Source of the DNA: Pseudomonas sp. H9
Lineage (GTDB): Bacteria > Pseudomonadota > Gammaproteobacteria > Pseudomonadales > Pseudomonadaceae
Direction of reading: 5' to 3'
Assembly: GCF_004353925.1 (NCBI RefSeq)
Contig: NZ_SMOK01000021.1
Coordinates: forward strand, 110,762 to 174,761
Length of the DNA stretch: 64,000 nt
Shown: piece after piece, positions 33,143 through 41,753 of the stretch
Numbering within the stretch: position 1 is the first letter of the stretch
How the letters are laid out: each line of letters begins with the position of its first letter
Made by a program: the position numbers and the translations under genes
The notes under the pieces: generated by a model
Databases searched by the model: none
The model's input: only the letters and a program-made list of their open reading frames with translations
What the model was told of the DNA's origin: nothing

Positions 33143-34507
33143 TCAGGCATTGAAACGATGATGTTCGGCCAGTGCTCGTTCGACCCAGACACGGGCCTGA
33201 CCGAGGTAATGAGCCGGGTCCAGCAGACGGTCGAGTTCGTCCGAGGACAGTTCTGCGCTCACCTGCGGATCGTCACCCAGCACGGCACGCAAGTGGCGTT
33301 GCTCGGCCACAGCACGCTTGCAGCAGGTTTCCAGCAGGTGATGCGCGGTGTCACGGCCCAGGCGCTGGGCGAGAACGATACTGACCGCCTCCGCCAGCAC
33401 CAGGCCTTGAGTCAGGTCGAGGTTCGCGCGCGCCCGCGTGGCATCGACTTGCATGCCATCAGCAATGATCTGTGCCTGACGCAACGCACCGGAAACCAGG
33501 CAGCAGATCTCCGGCAGGGTTTCCCACTCGGCATGCCACAGGCCCAGGCTACGCTCGTGCTCTTGCGGCATGGCGCTGAGCAAGGTCGAGACCAACCCCG
33601 GAACCCGCGTCGCGGCGCCGATCAACACCGCCGCGCCCACCGGATTGCGCTTGTGCGGCATGGTTGAAGAGCCGCCTTTACCGGGCGCCGCAGGTTCGAA
33701 CACCTCGGCCGCTTCGGTTTGCATCAACAAGCTGATGTCGCGCCCCATCTTGCCCAGGGTGCCTGCCAGCAGGCCGAGCACCGACGCGAACTCCACCAAG
33801 CGGTCGCGCTGGGTGTGCCACGGTTGCTCCGGCAGTTGCAGCTGCAATTGTGCCGCCAGGGCCTGGGCCACCGGCAACGCTTGGTCCCCCAAGGCCGCGA
33901 GGGTTCCCGAGGCGCCACCGAACTGCAAAGTGAGTAAGCGCGGCTTGAGTTCTTGCAAGCGCTGACGGTGACGGGTCAAGGCGCCCAGCCAGCCAGCGAT
34001 TTTCATGCCCAGGGTTACCGGGGTTGCATGTTGTAGCCAGGTGCGCCCGGCCAGCGGGGTGTCAGCATGCGCTTGAGCCTGACGGGCTAACGCGTCGGCA
34101 AGCCCTTGCAGATCAAGTTCAATCAGGCTCAAAGCCTCGCGCAATTGCAAGACCAGACCAGTGTCCATGGCATCCTGACTGGTAGCGCCCAGGTGCACAT
34201 AGCGTTCGGCCTCAGGCACGCCACTGGCAATCACCCGGCCCAACGCCTTGACCAGCGGAATCGCCGAGTTACCGGCAATGCCGATGGCCTCGGCCAGCGC
34301 GGCAAAGTCGTAACGTTCGGCTTGGCAGGCCGCTTCGATCGGCGCCACCGCCACTTGAGGAATCACCCCGACGGCCGCTTCAGCGCGCGCCAGGGCCGCT
34401 TCGAAATCCAGCATGCCCTGCACCCGACCACGGTCGGAAAACACCTCACGCATTGCGGGCGCGGTGAAGTAGGCATCGAACAGCTGATTGCCTGGTCGCG
34501 GGTTCAT
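33143..34507 (-). CDS. pcaB: 3-carboxy-cis,cis-muconate cycloisomerase
   Basis: The 454-aa enzyme belongs to the fumarase/aspartase superfamily, shown by the signature GSSTMPHKRNPVGAAV and by HLGATSQDAMDTG. It cyclises 3-carboxymuconate to 4-carboxymuconolactone. It is 18 bases after the pcaT-type permease. The ring-cleaving pcaGH genes are not in the window, as usual in P. putida-type genomes, where they lie elsewhere. Confidence 0.95.
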   Translation of the reverse strand: MNPRPGNQLFDAYFTAPAMREVFSDRGRVQGMLDFEAALARAEAAVGVIPQVAVAPIEAACQAERYDFAALAEAIGIAGNSAIPLVKALGRVIASGVPEAERYVHLGATSQDAMDTGLVLQLREALSLIELDLQGLADALARQAQAHADTPLAGRTWLQHATPVTLGMKIAGWLGALTRHRQRLQELKPRLLTLQFGGASGTLAALGDQALPVAQALAAQLQLQLPEQPWHTQRDRLVEFASVLGLLAGTLGKMGRDISLLMQTEAAEVFEPAAPGKGGSSTMPHKRNPVGAAVLIGAATRVPGLVSTLLSAMPQEHERSLGLWHAEWETLPEICCLVSGALRQAQIIADGMQVDATRARANLDLTQGLVLAEAVSIVLAQRLGRDTAHHLLETCCKRAVAEQRHLRAVLGDDPQVSAELSSDELDRLLDPAHYLGQARVWVERALAEHHRFNA

Positions 34508-34525
34508 CTACACATCCTTAACAAG

Positions 34526-35815
34526 TCAATGATCGTGGTGCAGGTAAGCCGCCTGTTTCGGCAGTCGCAGGCTGAACAGGAAGGCGATGGCCATCATGGC
34601 GGTAACGTACCAGTAAAAGGTGTTCTCCATGCCCATCGACTTTAGCCCCAATGCCACATACTCAGCCGAACCACCGAACATGGCATTGGCCACCGCATAA
34701 GCCAGGCCGACCCCCAGCGCGCGGACTTGCGGCGGGAACATCTCGGCTTTGACCAGGCCACTGATCGAGGTATAGAAACTGACGATACACAGCGCCAGCG
34801 TGATCAGCACGAAGGCCAGGAACGGACTGGTGACGGTCTTCAGCGCCATCAGAATCGGCACGGTGAACACAGTCCCCAAGGCACCGAACAGCAACATCGA
34901 ATTGCGTCGGCCAATACGGTCGGACAGCATGCCGAAGAACGGCTGCATGCACATGTACAGGAACAGCGCGCCGGTCATGATGAAACTGGCGGTCTTGGCA
35001 CTCATGCCGGCGGTGTTCACCAGGTACTTCTGCATGTAGGTGGTGAAGGTGTAGAAAATCAGCGAGCCACCTGCGGTGTAGCCCAGCACGGTGATGAAGG
35101 CTGCCGTGTGATGACGGAACAGCCCGGCAATACTCCCGGCCTCTTTATCGTTACGGGTTTCAGCGCTGCTGGTTTCTTCCAGCGAGCGGCGCAGGAACAA
35201 CGAAATCACCGCCGCCACGGCGCCAACCACGAATGGAATCCGCCAGCCCCAGGCGCGCAGTTCGTCTTCGCTGAGCACTTGCTGAAGGATCACCACCACC
35301 AGCACCGCCAGCAGTTGCCCGCCAATCAGGGTCACATACTGGAACGAGGCAAAAAAGCCGCGCTGGCCACGCAGCGCGACTTCACTCATGTAGGTAGCCG
35401 TGGTGCCGTACTCGCCACCCACCGACAAGCCCTGGAACAATCGCGCCAGCAGCAACAACGCGGGCGCCCAGGCACCAATCGAGTTGTAGGTAGGCAGGCA
35501 GGCGATGACCAGGGAGCCTGCGCACATCATCAGCACCGAGATCATCATGGAATTCTTGCGGCCATGTCGGTCGGCCACGCGGCCAAACAGCCAGCCACCG
35601 ATAGGTCGCATCAAAAAGCCAGCCGCGAACACCCCTGCGGTATTAAGCAGTTGCACCGTGGGATCGTCAGAAGGGAAAAAGGCCGGAGCGAAATAGATGG
35701 CACAGAAGGCGTAGACGTAGAAGTCGAACCATTCCACCAAGTTGCCCGAAGAGGCCCCGACGATGGCGAAGATGCGCTTACTGCGTTCCTCACCGGTGTA
35801 ATAGGCTGTTGTCAT
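34526..35815 (-). CDS. pcaT: MFS dicarboxylate permease of the pca cluster (PcaT-like)
   Basis: The 429-aa protein is a paralogue of the KgtP-like permease at 2041: both share NLVEWFDFYVYA-type TM1, RPIGGWLFGRVADRHGRK and SVGGEYGTTATYMSE, and have twelve membrane segments. In P. putida the matching gene, pcaT, has been linked to uptake of 3-oxoadipate or related acids. It sits between pcaF and pcaB. The 119-base gap before it, with a strong inverted repeat 20 bases from its start, suggests separate control. Confidence 0.88.
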   Translation of the reverse strand: MTTAYYTGEERSKRIFAIVGASSGNLVEWFDFYVYAFCAIYFAPAFFPSDDPTVQLLNTAGVFAAGFLMRPIGGWLFGRVADRHGRKNSMMISVLMMCAGSLVIACLPTYNSIGAWAPALLLLARLFQGLSVGGEYGTTATYMSEVALRGQRGFFASFQYVTLIGGQLLAVLVVVILQQVLSEDELRAWGWRIPFVVGAVAAVISLFLRRSLEETSSAETRNDKEAGSIAGLFRHHTAAFITVLGYTAGGSLIFYTFTTYMQKYLVNTAGMSAKTASFIMTGALFLYMCMQPFFGMLSDRIGRRNSMLLFGALGTVFTVPILMALKTVTSPFLAFVLITLALCIVSFYTSISGLVKAEMFPPQVRALGVGLAYAVANAMFGGSAEYVALGLKSMGMENTFYWYVTAMMAIAFLFSLRLPKQAAYLHHDH

Positions 35816-35834
35816 TACAGTTCACTCCTAGAGG

Positions 35835-35863
35835 GTTACTGAAGTCTAGACACAATCAGTAAC
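35835..35863. promoter_or_regulatory. Inverted repeat GTTACTGA-N13-TCAGTAAC upstream of pcaT
   Basis: Perfect 8-bp arms and a 13-base spacer centred on TCTAGA lie 20 bases before the pcaT start and 71 bases after the pcaF stop. It could be an operator or an mRNA hairpin; no T-tract follows on either strand. Confidence 0.5.
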
Positions 35864-35934
35864 ATCTCGTTCCGCAGAACAATCATCCCGAGCGAACAGC
35901 CCTGCGTGGGGGCCGCTCGCCCGGAATCATTGGT

Positions 35935-37137
35935 TTACACCCGCTCGATGGCCAAGGCCAGGCCCTGGCCTACACCAACGCACATGGTCGCCAGACCTTT
36001 GCGACCACCGGACTTCTCCAGTTGATGCATCGCGGTGAGGATCAGACGTGCACCACTCATACCCAACGGGTGGCCCAGAGCAATCGCGCCACCGTTCGGG
36101 TTGACCTGCGGTGCATCGTCGGCCAGGCCCAGTTCACGCAGCACCGCCAAGCCCTGGCTGGCGAAGGCTTCATTGAGTTCGATGACATCGAAATCACTGA
36201 CCGCCACACCCAGACGCTCGGTCAACTTGCGCACCGCAGGCACCGGGCCAATACCCATGACCCGTGGTGCAACACCGGCGCTGGCCATACCCAGTACACG
36301 GGCACGTGGCGTCAGACCGTGTTTTTTCACTGCTTCAGCCGAGGCCAGGATCAGTGCTGCTGCACCGTCGTTGACACCCGAGGCATTGCCAGCGGTAACC
36401 GTCTTGTCCGGGCCGTTGACCGGCTTCAGACGCGCCAGAGCCTCCAGAGTGGTGTCAGCACGTGGATGCTCATCGTGTTCAACGATGGTCTCGCCTTTTT
36501 TATGGGCGATGCGCACCGGTACGATCTCTTCAGCGAAGAAGCCGGCAGCTTGAGCCGCCGCAGTGCGCTGCTGGCTACGCAAGGCGAAAGCGTCCTGGTC
36601 GGCACGCGAAACCTGATAATCGTCGGCGACGTTATCAGCGGTCTGCGGCATCGCATCGACACCGTACTGAGCTTTCATCAACGGGTTGATGAAGCGCCAG
36701 CCAATGGTGGTGTCTTCCAGCTTCATATTGCGTGAATAAGCGCTGTCAGCCTTGCCCATCACAAATGGAGCACGCGACATCGACTCGACGCCGCCGGCAA
36801 TCGCCAGTTCCATCTCGCCGCTGGCGATGGCGCGGAAGGCAGTACCGACTGCGTCCATGCCCGAGGCACACAGACGGTTGAGGGTCACCCCTGGCACGCT
36901 GTCCGGCAGGCCTGCCAACAGCAGCGCCATACGTGCGACGTTGCGGTTGTCTTCACCGGCCTGGTTGGCGCAACCGAGGAACACTTCGTCCAACTGGTCC
37001 CATTGCACTTGCGGGTTGCGTTCGATCAAGGCCTTGATCGGCACCGCCGCCAGGTCATCGGCACGTACACCGGCCAGGGCGCCGCCGAAGCGGCCAATGG
37101 GGGTACGAATCGCGTCGCAGATAAAGACGTCACGCAT
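35935..37137 (-). CDS. pcaF: Beta-ketoadipyl-CoA thiolase
   Basis: The 400-aa thiolase has the acyl-accepting cysteine in NRLCASGMDAVG (C90), the catalytic histidine in the NEAFASQ/GHPLGMSGAR region and the C-terminal cysteine in ATMCVGVGQG. It splits 3-oxoadipyl-CoA into succinyl-CoA and acetyl-CoA, the last step of the pathway. Its ATG shares one base with the pcaJ stop (TGATG). Length and motifs fit PcaF rather than a generic acetyl-CoA acetyltransferase, and the operon confirms it. Confidence 0.95.
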   Translation of the reverse strand: MRDVFICDAIRTPIGRFGGALAGVRADDLAAVPIKALIERNPQVQWDQLDEVFLGCANQAGEDNRNVARMALLLAGLPDSVPGVTLNRLCASGMDAVGTAFRAIASGEMELAIAGGVESMSRAPFVMGKADSAYSRNMKLEDTTIGWRFINPLMKAQYGVDAMPQTADNVADDYQVSRADQDAFALRSQQRTAAAQAAGFFAEEIVPVRIAHKKGETIVEHDEHPRADTTLEALARLKPVNGPDKTVTAGNASGVNDGAAALILASAEAVKKHGLTPRARVLGMASAGVAPRVMGIGPVPAVRKLTERLGVAVSDFDVIELNEAFASQGLAVLRELGLADDAPQVNPNGGAIALGHPLGMSGARLILTAMHQLEKSGGRKGLATMCVGVGQGLALAIERV

Positions 37138-37916
37138 CAGGCTTCTCCTGGCGCTTGGCCGTGAGCGGCTGCCGTGCGGGCTTCCAGATCACGCAGAGCG
37201 GTAAGCTCGACGTCGCTCGGAGCCTCGGTGGTCAGCACGGTGTCGGCAAAACGGATGGCCCAGCCAGTGGCCGCAACGATCTGCTCGCGGGTAACACCTG
37301 GGTGAATCGAGGTCACCACGAATTCGTTGGTGCCCGCTTCCGGTTCCATGATGCACAGATCGGTAATGATGCCGACCGGCCCTTGACCAGGCAGGCCCAG
37401 GCGCTGACGCGAATCACCGCCCTCGCCATGACCGACCGAAGTGATGAAGTCGAGTTTGTCGACGAAGGCACGGTTGGACTGCTTGAGGATGATCAGCACT
37501 TGCTTGGCGGAACCGGCAATTTCCGGCGCGCCACCGGCACCCGGCAGGCGCACTTTCGGCTGATGGTAGTCACCCACCACGGTGGTGTTGATGTTGCCGA
37601 AGCGGTCAACCTGGGCGGCACCGAGGAAACCCACGTCGATGCGCCCGCCTTGCAGCCAGTAGCGGAAGATCTCACCGGTCGGCACCACGGTGTCTGCGGT
37701 TTCGGCCAGCTCGCCGTCACCAATAGACAGCGGCAGCACGCTTGGCTTGGCGCCGATCGGGCCAGATTCATAGATCAGCACCACATCCGGCGAAGAAGTC
37801 AGACGGGCCAGGTTGGCCGCCTTGGAAGGCAGGCCGATGCCGACGAAGCACACCGCGCCATTGCGCAGGCGGCGGGCGGCGGCGACGGTCATCATTTCAT
37901 TAGTGGAGTAGCTCAT
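37137..37916 (-). CDS. pcaJ: 3-oxoadipate CoA-transferase subunit B
   Basis: The 259-aa protein is the catalytic subunit of a family I CoA-transferase; the glutamate that forms the CoA thioester lies in IYESGPIGAKP. With PcaI it moves CoA from succinyl-CoA to 3-oxoadipate. It overlaps pcaI by 4 bases and pcaF by 1, so pcaIJF are tightly coupled. In KT2440, as I recall, pcaIJ is unlinked from the rest of the cluster, so this arrangement differs from that strain. Confidence 0.95.
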   Translation of the reverse strand: MSYSTNEMMTVAAARRLRNGAVCFVGIGLPSKAANLARLTSSPDVVLIYESGPIGAKPSVLPLSIGDGELAETADTVVPTGEIFRYWLQGGRIDVGFLGAAQVDRFGNINTTVVGDYHQPKVRLPGAGGAPEIAGSAKQVLIILKQSNRAFVDKLDFITSVGHGEGGDSRQRLGLPGQGPVGIITDLCIMEPEAGTNEFVVTSIHPGVTREQIVAATGWAIRFADTVLTTEAPSDVELTALRDLEARTAAAHGQAPGEA

Positions 37917-38773
37917 TGTGCAGCCTCCGAAGCGCTGGCCAGTTTTGCCTTGAATTCTGTGAAGTCGGCGGTGCCGCGAATGTACTCGTCGATCCAGGCA
38001 GTGAAGGCTTCACGATTGCGGGCAATCGGGTCCCAGGCCTGGTAGAAACGGTTGTCACGCTCGTAGTAGCCGTGGGCGTACGACGGGTGCGCGCCACCTG
38101 GTACCAGACACACAGCCGACAGTGCCCAGGTAGGCAGGACGCAGGCGTTCATCGGTGCATTAAGGTCGTCGACGATTTCCTCGACGGTAACGATGCAACG
38201 CTTGGCCGCCAGAGCCGCTTCCTTCTGGACGCCGAGGATGCCCCAAAGCAGCACGTTGCCTTTACGGTCGGCTTTTTGCGCGTGAATCACGGTGACGTCC
38301 GGACGTACCGAAGGCACTGCAGCAAGCACCTCACCAGTGAACGGGCAGGTCACGCTCTTGATCAGCGGGTTGACCTTAGGCAAATCGGAGCCGGCGTAGG
38401 CACGCAGCACCGCGAATGGCAGGCCCGAGGCACCGGCAACGTAAGCATTGGCCAGGTCAGCGTGGCTGTGTTCTTCGATTTCCATCGGTTGCGGCCACTG
38501 CTTTTCAACAGCATCGCGCAGACGGTGCAGCGACCCTACGCCTGGGTTACCGCCCCAAGAGAAAATCAGTTTGCGGGCACACCCGGCGCCGATCAGCTGG
38601 TCGTAGATCAGGTCAGGCGTCATGCGTACCAGGGTCAGATCTTTCTTGCCCTGACGAATGATTTCATGCCCGGCGGCAGTTGGAATCAAGTGCGTAAAGC
38701 CTTCGAGGGCGACGCTGTCACCGTCGTGGACGAACTGCTTCACGGCGTCGTGGAGCGAGAGGGTTTCAGCCAT
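37913..38773 (-). CDS. pcaI: 3-oxoadipate CoA-transferase subunit A
   Basis: The 286-aa protein is the alpha subunit of the succinyl-CoA:3-oxoadipate CoA-transferase. It shows the SVALEGFTHLIPTAAGHEI opening, the DLTLVRMTPDLIYDQLIGAG strand and the glycine-rich FSWGGNPGVGSL. It is the first gene of the pcaIJF-T-BDC run. Two PcaR-like boxes lie about 100 bases upstream, after a REP pair that separates it from pcaK. Confidence 0.94.
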   Translation of the reverse strand: MAETLSLHDAVKQFVHDGDSVALEGFTHLIPTAAGHEIIRQGKKDLTLVRMTPDLIYDQLIGAGCARKLIFSWGGNPGVGSLHRLRDAVEKQWPQPMEIEEHSHADLANAYVAGASGLPFAVLRAYAGSDLPKVNPLIKSVTCPFTGEVLAAVPSVRPDVTVIHAQKADRKGNVLLWGILGVQKEAALAAKRCIVTVEEIVDDLNAPMNACVLPTWALSAVCLVPGGAHPSYAHGYYERDNRFYQAWDPIARNREAFTAWIDEYIRGTADFTEFKAKLASASEAAQ

Positions 38774-38870
38774 TGCAGACTCCTGGATATGCTGAGTCGA
38801 GGTCGGTGTGCAAGGCGCCTTAGGTGGCGCCGGTAGGACTTCAGATTAAGACGAGGCCAGGAGCGGTACA

Positions 38871-38904
38871 ATCCGATAATCGACTATCTGTTCGATAATC
38901 GAAC
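38871..38904. promoter_or_regulatory. PcaR operator of pcaIJF: two direct repeats
   Basis: ATCCGATAATCGACT at 38871 and GTTCGATAATCGAAC at 38890 share CGATAATCGA and start 19 bases apart, about two helical turns. The second matches the PcaR site GTTCGATAATCGCAC at 14 of 15 positions and is nearly palindromic. It lies about 100-130 bases before the pcaI start. Confidence 0.8.
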
Positions 38905-38916
38905 AAATTGTCGCGT

Positions 38917-38988
38917 GGTAGGAGCGGGCTTGCCCCGCGATAGTGATTCGTCTGTCACATCGCATCGCGGGGCAAGCCCGCTCCTACA
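38917..38988. repeat. REP pair, locus 7
   Basis: Two inverted REP copies lie between the pcaK stop and the pcaI operator, so they separate pcaK transcription from the pcaIJF promoter. Confidence 0.95.
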
Positions 38989-38997
38989 TCATTCAAA

Positions 38998-40344
38998 TCA
39001 AGTCGCGTCAGCGTGACTGACCATGCCTTTAACAATCACCGCCACAGTGGCAAGCCCAGCCGGGATCACCAGCGCCGTCAGCACCTGCTCAAAGTTCCAG
39101 CCCAACCCCAGCAGCGTGGCGCCCATCCAGGCACCGAGAATGGCACCGAAACGGCCAATGCCGAGCATCCACGACACACCGGTAGCGCGACCTTGCGTTG
39201 GGTAGAAACGTGCCGCCAGCGATGGCATGGCCGATTGCGCCCCGTTGACGCACATACCGGCGATCAGTACCAGCGTGGCGAGCAAGGTAATGTTGCCCAG
39301 GCTCTGACCTACCGCGTAGGCAAACACACCGGCCAGCAAATAAAACACCCCAATGACCTTGTGCGGGTTGTAGCGGTCCATGGCCCAGCCCACCGCCACT
39401 GCACTGAGCACCCCACCAAACTGGAACAAGGCACCAATAAACGCGGCCTGTTCCATGCTCGCGCCACTGTCACGCATCAGCGTCGGCAGCCAACTGGTGA
39501 GCAGGTAGACAATCACCAGGCCCATGAAATAAGTGAGCCACAACAACAAGGTGCCAACGCTATAAGTGCCGGAGAAAATCACCGCAAACACATTGCGCGC
39601 CTTGACTGTTTTTTGCTCAGGCACGCTGAAGCTCGACGCCTGGCCAACAATGGCCGGCTGAATGGGTGCCAGGGTCTTACGCACCTTGTCGGCGCCGCGG
39701 TTGCGCACCACCAGGTAACGTGCCGACTCCGGCAACCAGGCCATCAGCACCACCGCCAGCAGCAACGGCAGCACACCACCAATCAGCAGCAGGCTATGCC
39801 ATCCGAAGGCCGGAATCAGCTTGGCCGAAATAAAGCCACCGCCCGCCATACCCAGGTTGAACCCGCAGAACATGCTGGTGACCAGCAACGACTTGTGCCG
39901 TTCAGGGGTGTACTCAGACAGCAGCGTGGTGGCATTGGGCATACCGGCGCCCAATCCCAGCCCGGTCAAAAAGCGCAGTACCAACAATTGGTCGACATTC
40001 GTGGCGTAAGCCGAGGCCAGGCTGAACGCACCGAACAAGACCACTGCAGCCACCAGCACCAGCTTGCGTCCAAAGCGGTCTGCCAGCGGCCCGGAGCCCA
40101 AGGCACCGAACACCATACCGATCAGCGCCGCGCTCATGACCGGGCCCAGGCTGGCGCGGTCGATACCCCAGTCCTGGGACAGCGCCGGGGCAATAAAGCC
40201 CATCGCTGCGGTATCCAGGCCATCGAGGAACACAATCAGGAAACACAGGATCACTACGCGCCATTGGTAGCGCGACAGCGGTTGTTCATTAATAAAGGAC
40301 TGCACATCAAGGCAGTTCCCGACAGCAGCTTGCGGACTGTTCAT
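38998..40344 (-). CDS. pcaK: 4-hydroxybenzoate/protocatechuate transporter and chemotaxis protein
   Basis: The 448-aa protein is the exact length of PcaK and belongs to the aromatic acid:H+ symporter branch of the MFS. The charged TM1 motif reads FLDGLDTAAMGFIAPAL, and loop 2-3 reads GPLADRFGRKLVL. It has twelve membrane segments. It imports 4-hydroxybenzoate and protocatechuate and, in P. putida, also contributes to chemotaxis to aromatic acids. I chose the ATG at 40344 (MNSPQAAV); a longer frame from 40398 lacks support. A palindromic PcaR-like site precedes it. Confidence 0.93.
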   Translation of the reverse strand: MNSPQAAVGNCLDVQSFINEQPLSRYQWRVVILCFLIVFLDGLDTAAMGFIAPALSQDWGIDRASLGPVMSAALIGMVFGALGSGPLADRFGRKLVLVAAVVLFGAFSLASAYATNVDQLLVLRFLTGLGLGAGMPNATTLLSEYTPERHKSLLVTSMFCGFNLGMAGGGFISAKLIPAFGWHSLLLIGGVLPLLLAVVLMAWLPESARYLVVRNRGADKVRKTLAPIQPAIVGQASSFSVPEQKTVKARNVFAVIFSGTYSVGTLLLWLTYFMGLVIVYLLTSWLPTLMRDSGASMEQAAFIGALFQFGGVLSAVAVGWAMDRYNPHKVIGVFYLLAGVFAYAVGQSLGNITLLATLVLIAGMCVNGAQSAMPSLAARFYPTQGRATGVSWMLGIGRFGAILGAWMGATLLGLGWNFEQVLTALVIPAGLATVAVIVKGMVSHADAT

Positions 40345-40457
40345 TATTTTTATCCAGTAGTAGCGCGCATATGTGCGGGGCGCGCGTGAGCGACACAACC
40401 GATCAAGGCTGATCGATCGGTGCGAAGGACATTAATAAGAGGTCGAATACTGCGCAA

Positions 40458-40489
40458 TTCGATAAACGCAACACTGTGCGTTTATCGAA
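40458..40489. promoter_or_regulatory. PcaR-type operator of pcaK: 13-bp inverted repeat
   Basis: TTCGATAAACGCA and TGCGTTTATCGAA are perfect mirror images across a 6-base spacer. Read on the minus strand with flanking bases the site is GTTCGATAAACGCAC, 14 of 15 to the PcaR box. It lies between pcaR and pcaK. Confidence 0.75.
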
Positions 40490-40503
40490 CAGGAACGTAA
40501 ATG

Positions 40504-41379
40504 TCAGGCAAACAGCTGAGCGCTCAGGTCACGACTGGCGGCAAGCATGATCGGCAGAAAGCGTTGTTCAAGCTCGGTGCGGCTGACCCGACCGGCATGG
40601 GTACTGACGTTGAGGGCGGCCAATACCTGACCGGATGCATCGTAGACCGGCACGGCAATCGATCGCAGACCTTGCTCCAGTTCCTGATCGACCACGCACC
40701 ACCCCTGCTGACGGACTTGTTGCAGGCATTCGAGCAGTGCCACCGGGTCATGAATGGTACGACTGGTTTTGGCCTGCAGGTCGGCGTGCTCCAGGTATTC
40801 ATGAAGGGTGGCATCGTCCAGAGCGGCCAGCAGGATCCGCCCCATAGAAGTGCAATAGGCCGGCAATCGCCCCCCTACCGAAAGATCGACAGAGATCAGC
40901 CGCTGCACCGTCGCCGAGCGCGCAATATAAAGAATGTCATCGCCTTCGAGCGTGGCCATGTTACAGGCCTCGTGCAGTTGGTCGCTCATACGGTCCAGGT
41001 AAGGCTGGGCCGACACCGCCAATGGCGTGGACGACAAGTACGCGTGCCCCAAGGTCAGTACTTTGGGTAGAAGCGAATAGGTGCGACCGTCAGTGGTGGC
41101 GTATCCCAGTTTGATCAAGGTATGCAGACACCGACGAACGGCAGCACGGGGAATTTCCGTACGGTGACTGATCTGCGCGATGGTCAGGTGACGCTTACGC
41201 TCCTGGAATGCCTGGACCACCGCCAGGCCACGCGCCAGCGAAGTCATGAAGTCAGGATCACCGGTGAACGCCTGAATGCGCCGGGCCGGTGAAGCAACGA
41301 TGGGCGGCGCCACCGATGCGAACGAACTGCGCACCTGATCGTTCAATCCGGCCCCTTTGGGCGATGTCTCTTCTGTCAT
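40504..41379 (-). CDS. pcaR: IclR-family regulator of the beta-ketoadipate pathway
   Basis: The 291-aa protein has an N-terminal IclR winged helix (LTIAQISHRTEIPRAAVRRC, about residues 60-80) and a C-terminal effector domain (AQPYLDRMSDQLHEACNMAT, then VSVGGRLPAYCTSMGRILLA). PcaR activates pca genes with 3-oxoadipate as inducer and represses itself. Its own promoter region holds two inverted PcaR boxes (41406-41439). It heads the cluster on the same strand, and a candidate small RNA is divergent from it. Confidence 0.94.
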   Translation of the reverse strand: MTEETSPKGAGLNDQVRSSFASVAPPIVASPARRIQAFTGDPDFMTSLARGLAVVQAFQERKRHLTIAQISHRTEIPRAAVRRCLHTLIKLGYATTDGRTYSLLPKVLTLGHAYLSSTPLAVSAQPYLDRMSDQLHEACNMATLEGDDILYIARSATVQRLISVDLSVGGRLPAYCTSMGRILLAALDDATLHEYLEHADLQAKTSRTIHDPVALLECLQQVRQQGWCVVDQELEQGLRSIAVPVYDASGQVLAALNVSTHAGRVSRTELEQRFLPIMLAASRDLSAQLFA

Positions 41380-41405
41380 GGTTCACCTCGGCAACACGAT
41401 CACTA

Positions 41406-41439
41406 GGGCGATTATCGAACCAACGACCGATAATCGCAA
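41406..41439. promoter_or_regulatory. PcaR boxes between pcaR and the divergent RNA gene
   Basis: GGGCGATTATCGAAC at 41406 (minus strand GTTCGATAATCGCCC, 13 of 15 to the PcaR site) and GACCGATAATCGCAA at 41425 face each other across 4 bases. They abut TTGACC, the -35 of the divergent plus-strand promoter. Confidence 0.75.
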
Positions 41440-41473
41440 TTGACCGCCACCCTCAATTGCTTATACCTTTCCA

Positions 41474-41566
41474 CTGCCACAATGTGGCTTCTTGGAGAGA
41501 CTGGTCAGGTACCCACCGTAGAAGTCCCAGGCACGGCCTTGCCCCCGAAGCGAGGCCGTTTTTTTC
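41474..41566 (+). ncRNA. Candidate small RNA divergent from pcaR
   Basis: A good sigma-70 promoter, TTGACC (41440), 16 bases, TATACC (41462), points away from pcaR. About 90 bases later comes a very strong terminator. Between them is a perfect hairpin GCCAC-AAT-GTGGC (41476-41488) and a single-stranded-looking stretch with GGAGAGAC. No reading frame with a ribosome site fits, and the next plus-strand gene starts 430 bases later beyond the terminator. The promoter -35 touches PcaR boxes, so expression may respond to 3-oxoadipate. Identity is unknown; the RNA 5' end is estimated from the promoter. Confidence 0.55.
41533..41565 (+). terminator. Strong rho-independent terminator
   Basis: A 10-bp stem (ACGGCCTTGC with GCGAGGCCGT, one G-T pair) with a 7-base loop runs into seven T residues. 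Confidence 0.9.
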
Positions 41567-41738
41567 TCCATTCTGCAAGCCAGTAATTCTCTTCACGCGT
41601 TGAAGAACTTTTTGATTTGCTTGGCACCAGCGCTTAACTCAGCGGTCAAATAGCGCTGTGCTTTAACAAGCTCGCAACAAAGACCGCTCTTTGTTGTCAT
41701 TGGCGAAACAACCTGTTTATACAATAGTGCAACTTGCT

Positions 41739-41747
41739 TGCTATAAT
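41739..41747 (+). promoter_or_regulatory. Extended -10 promoter
   Basis: TGCTATAAT is a perfect extended -10 element in an AT-rich context with no strong -35. It would start RNA near 41754, some 245 bases before the 66-aa gene. Bases 41567-41738 show no gene. Confidence 0.65.
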
Positions 41748-41753
41748 CGCGTT

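Noticed and set aside
41474..41566. The small RNA as an RsmY/Z, 4.5S or 6S RNA
   Set aside because: It lacks multiple GGA loops, the 4.5S core and the 6S bubble, so I left it unnamed.
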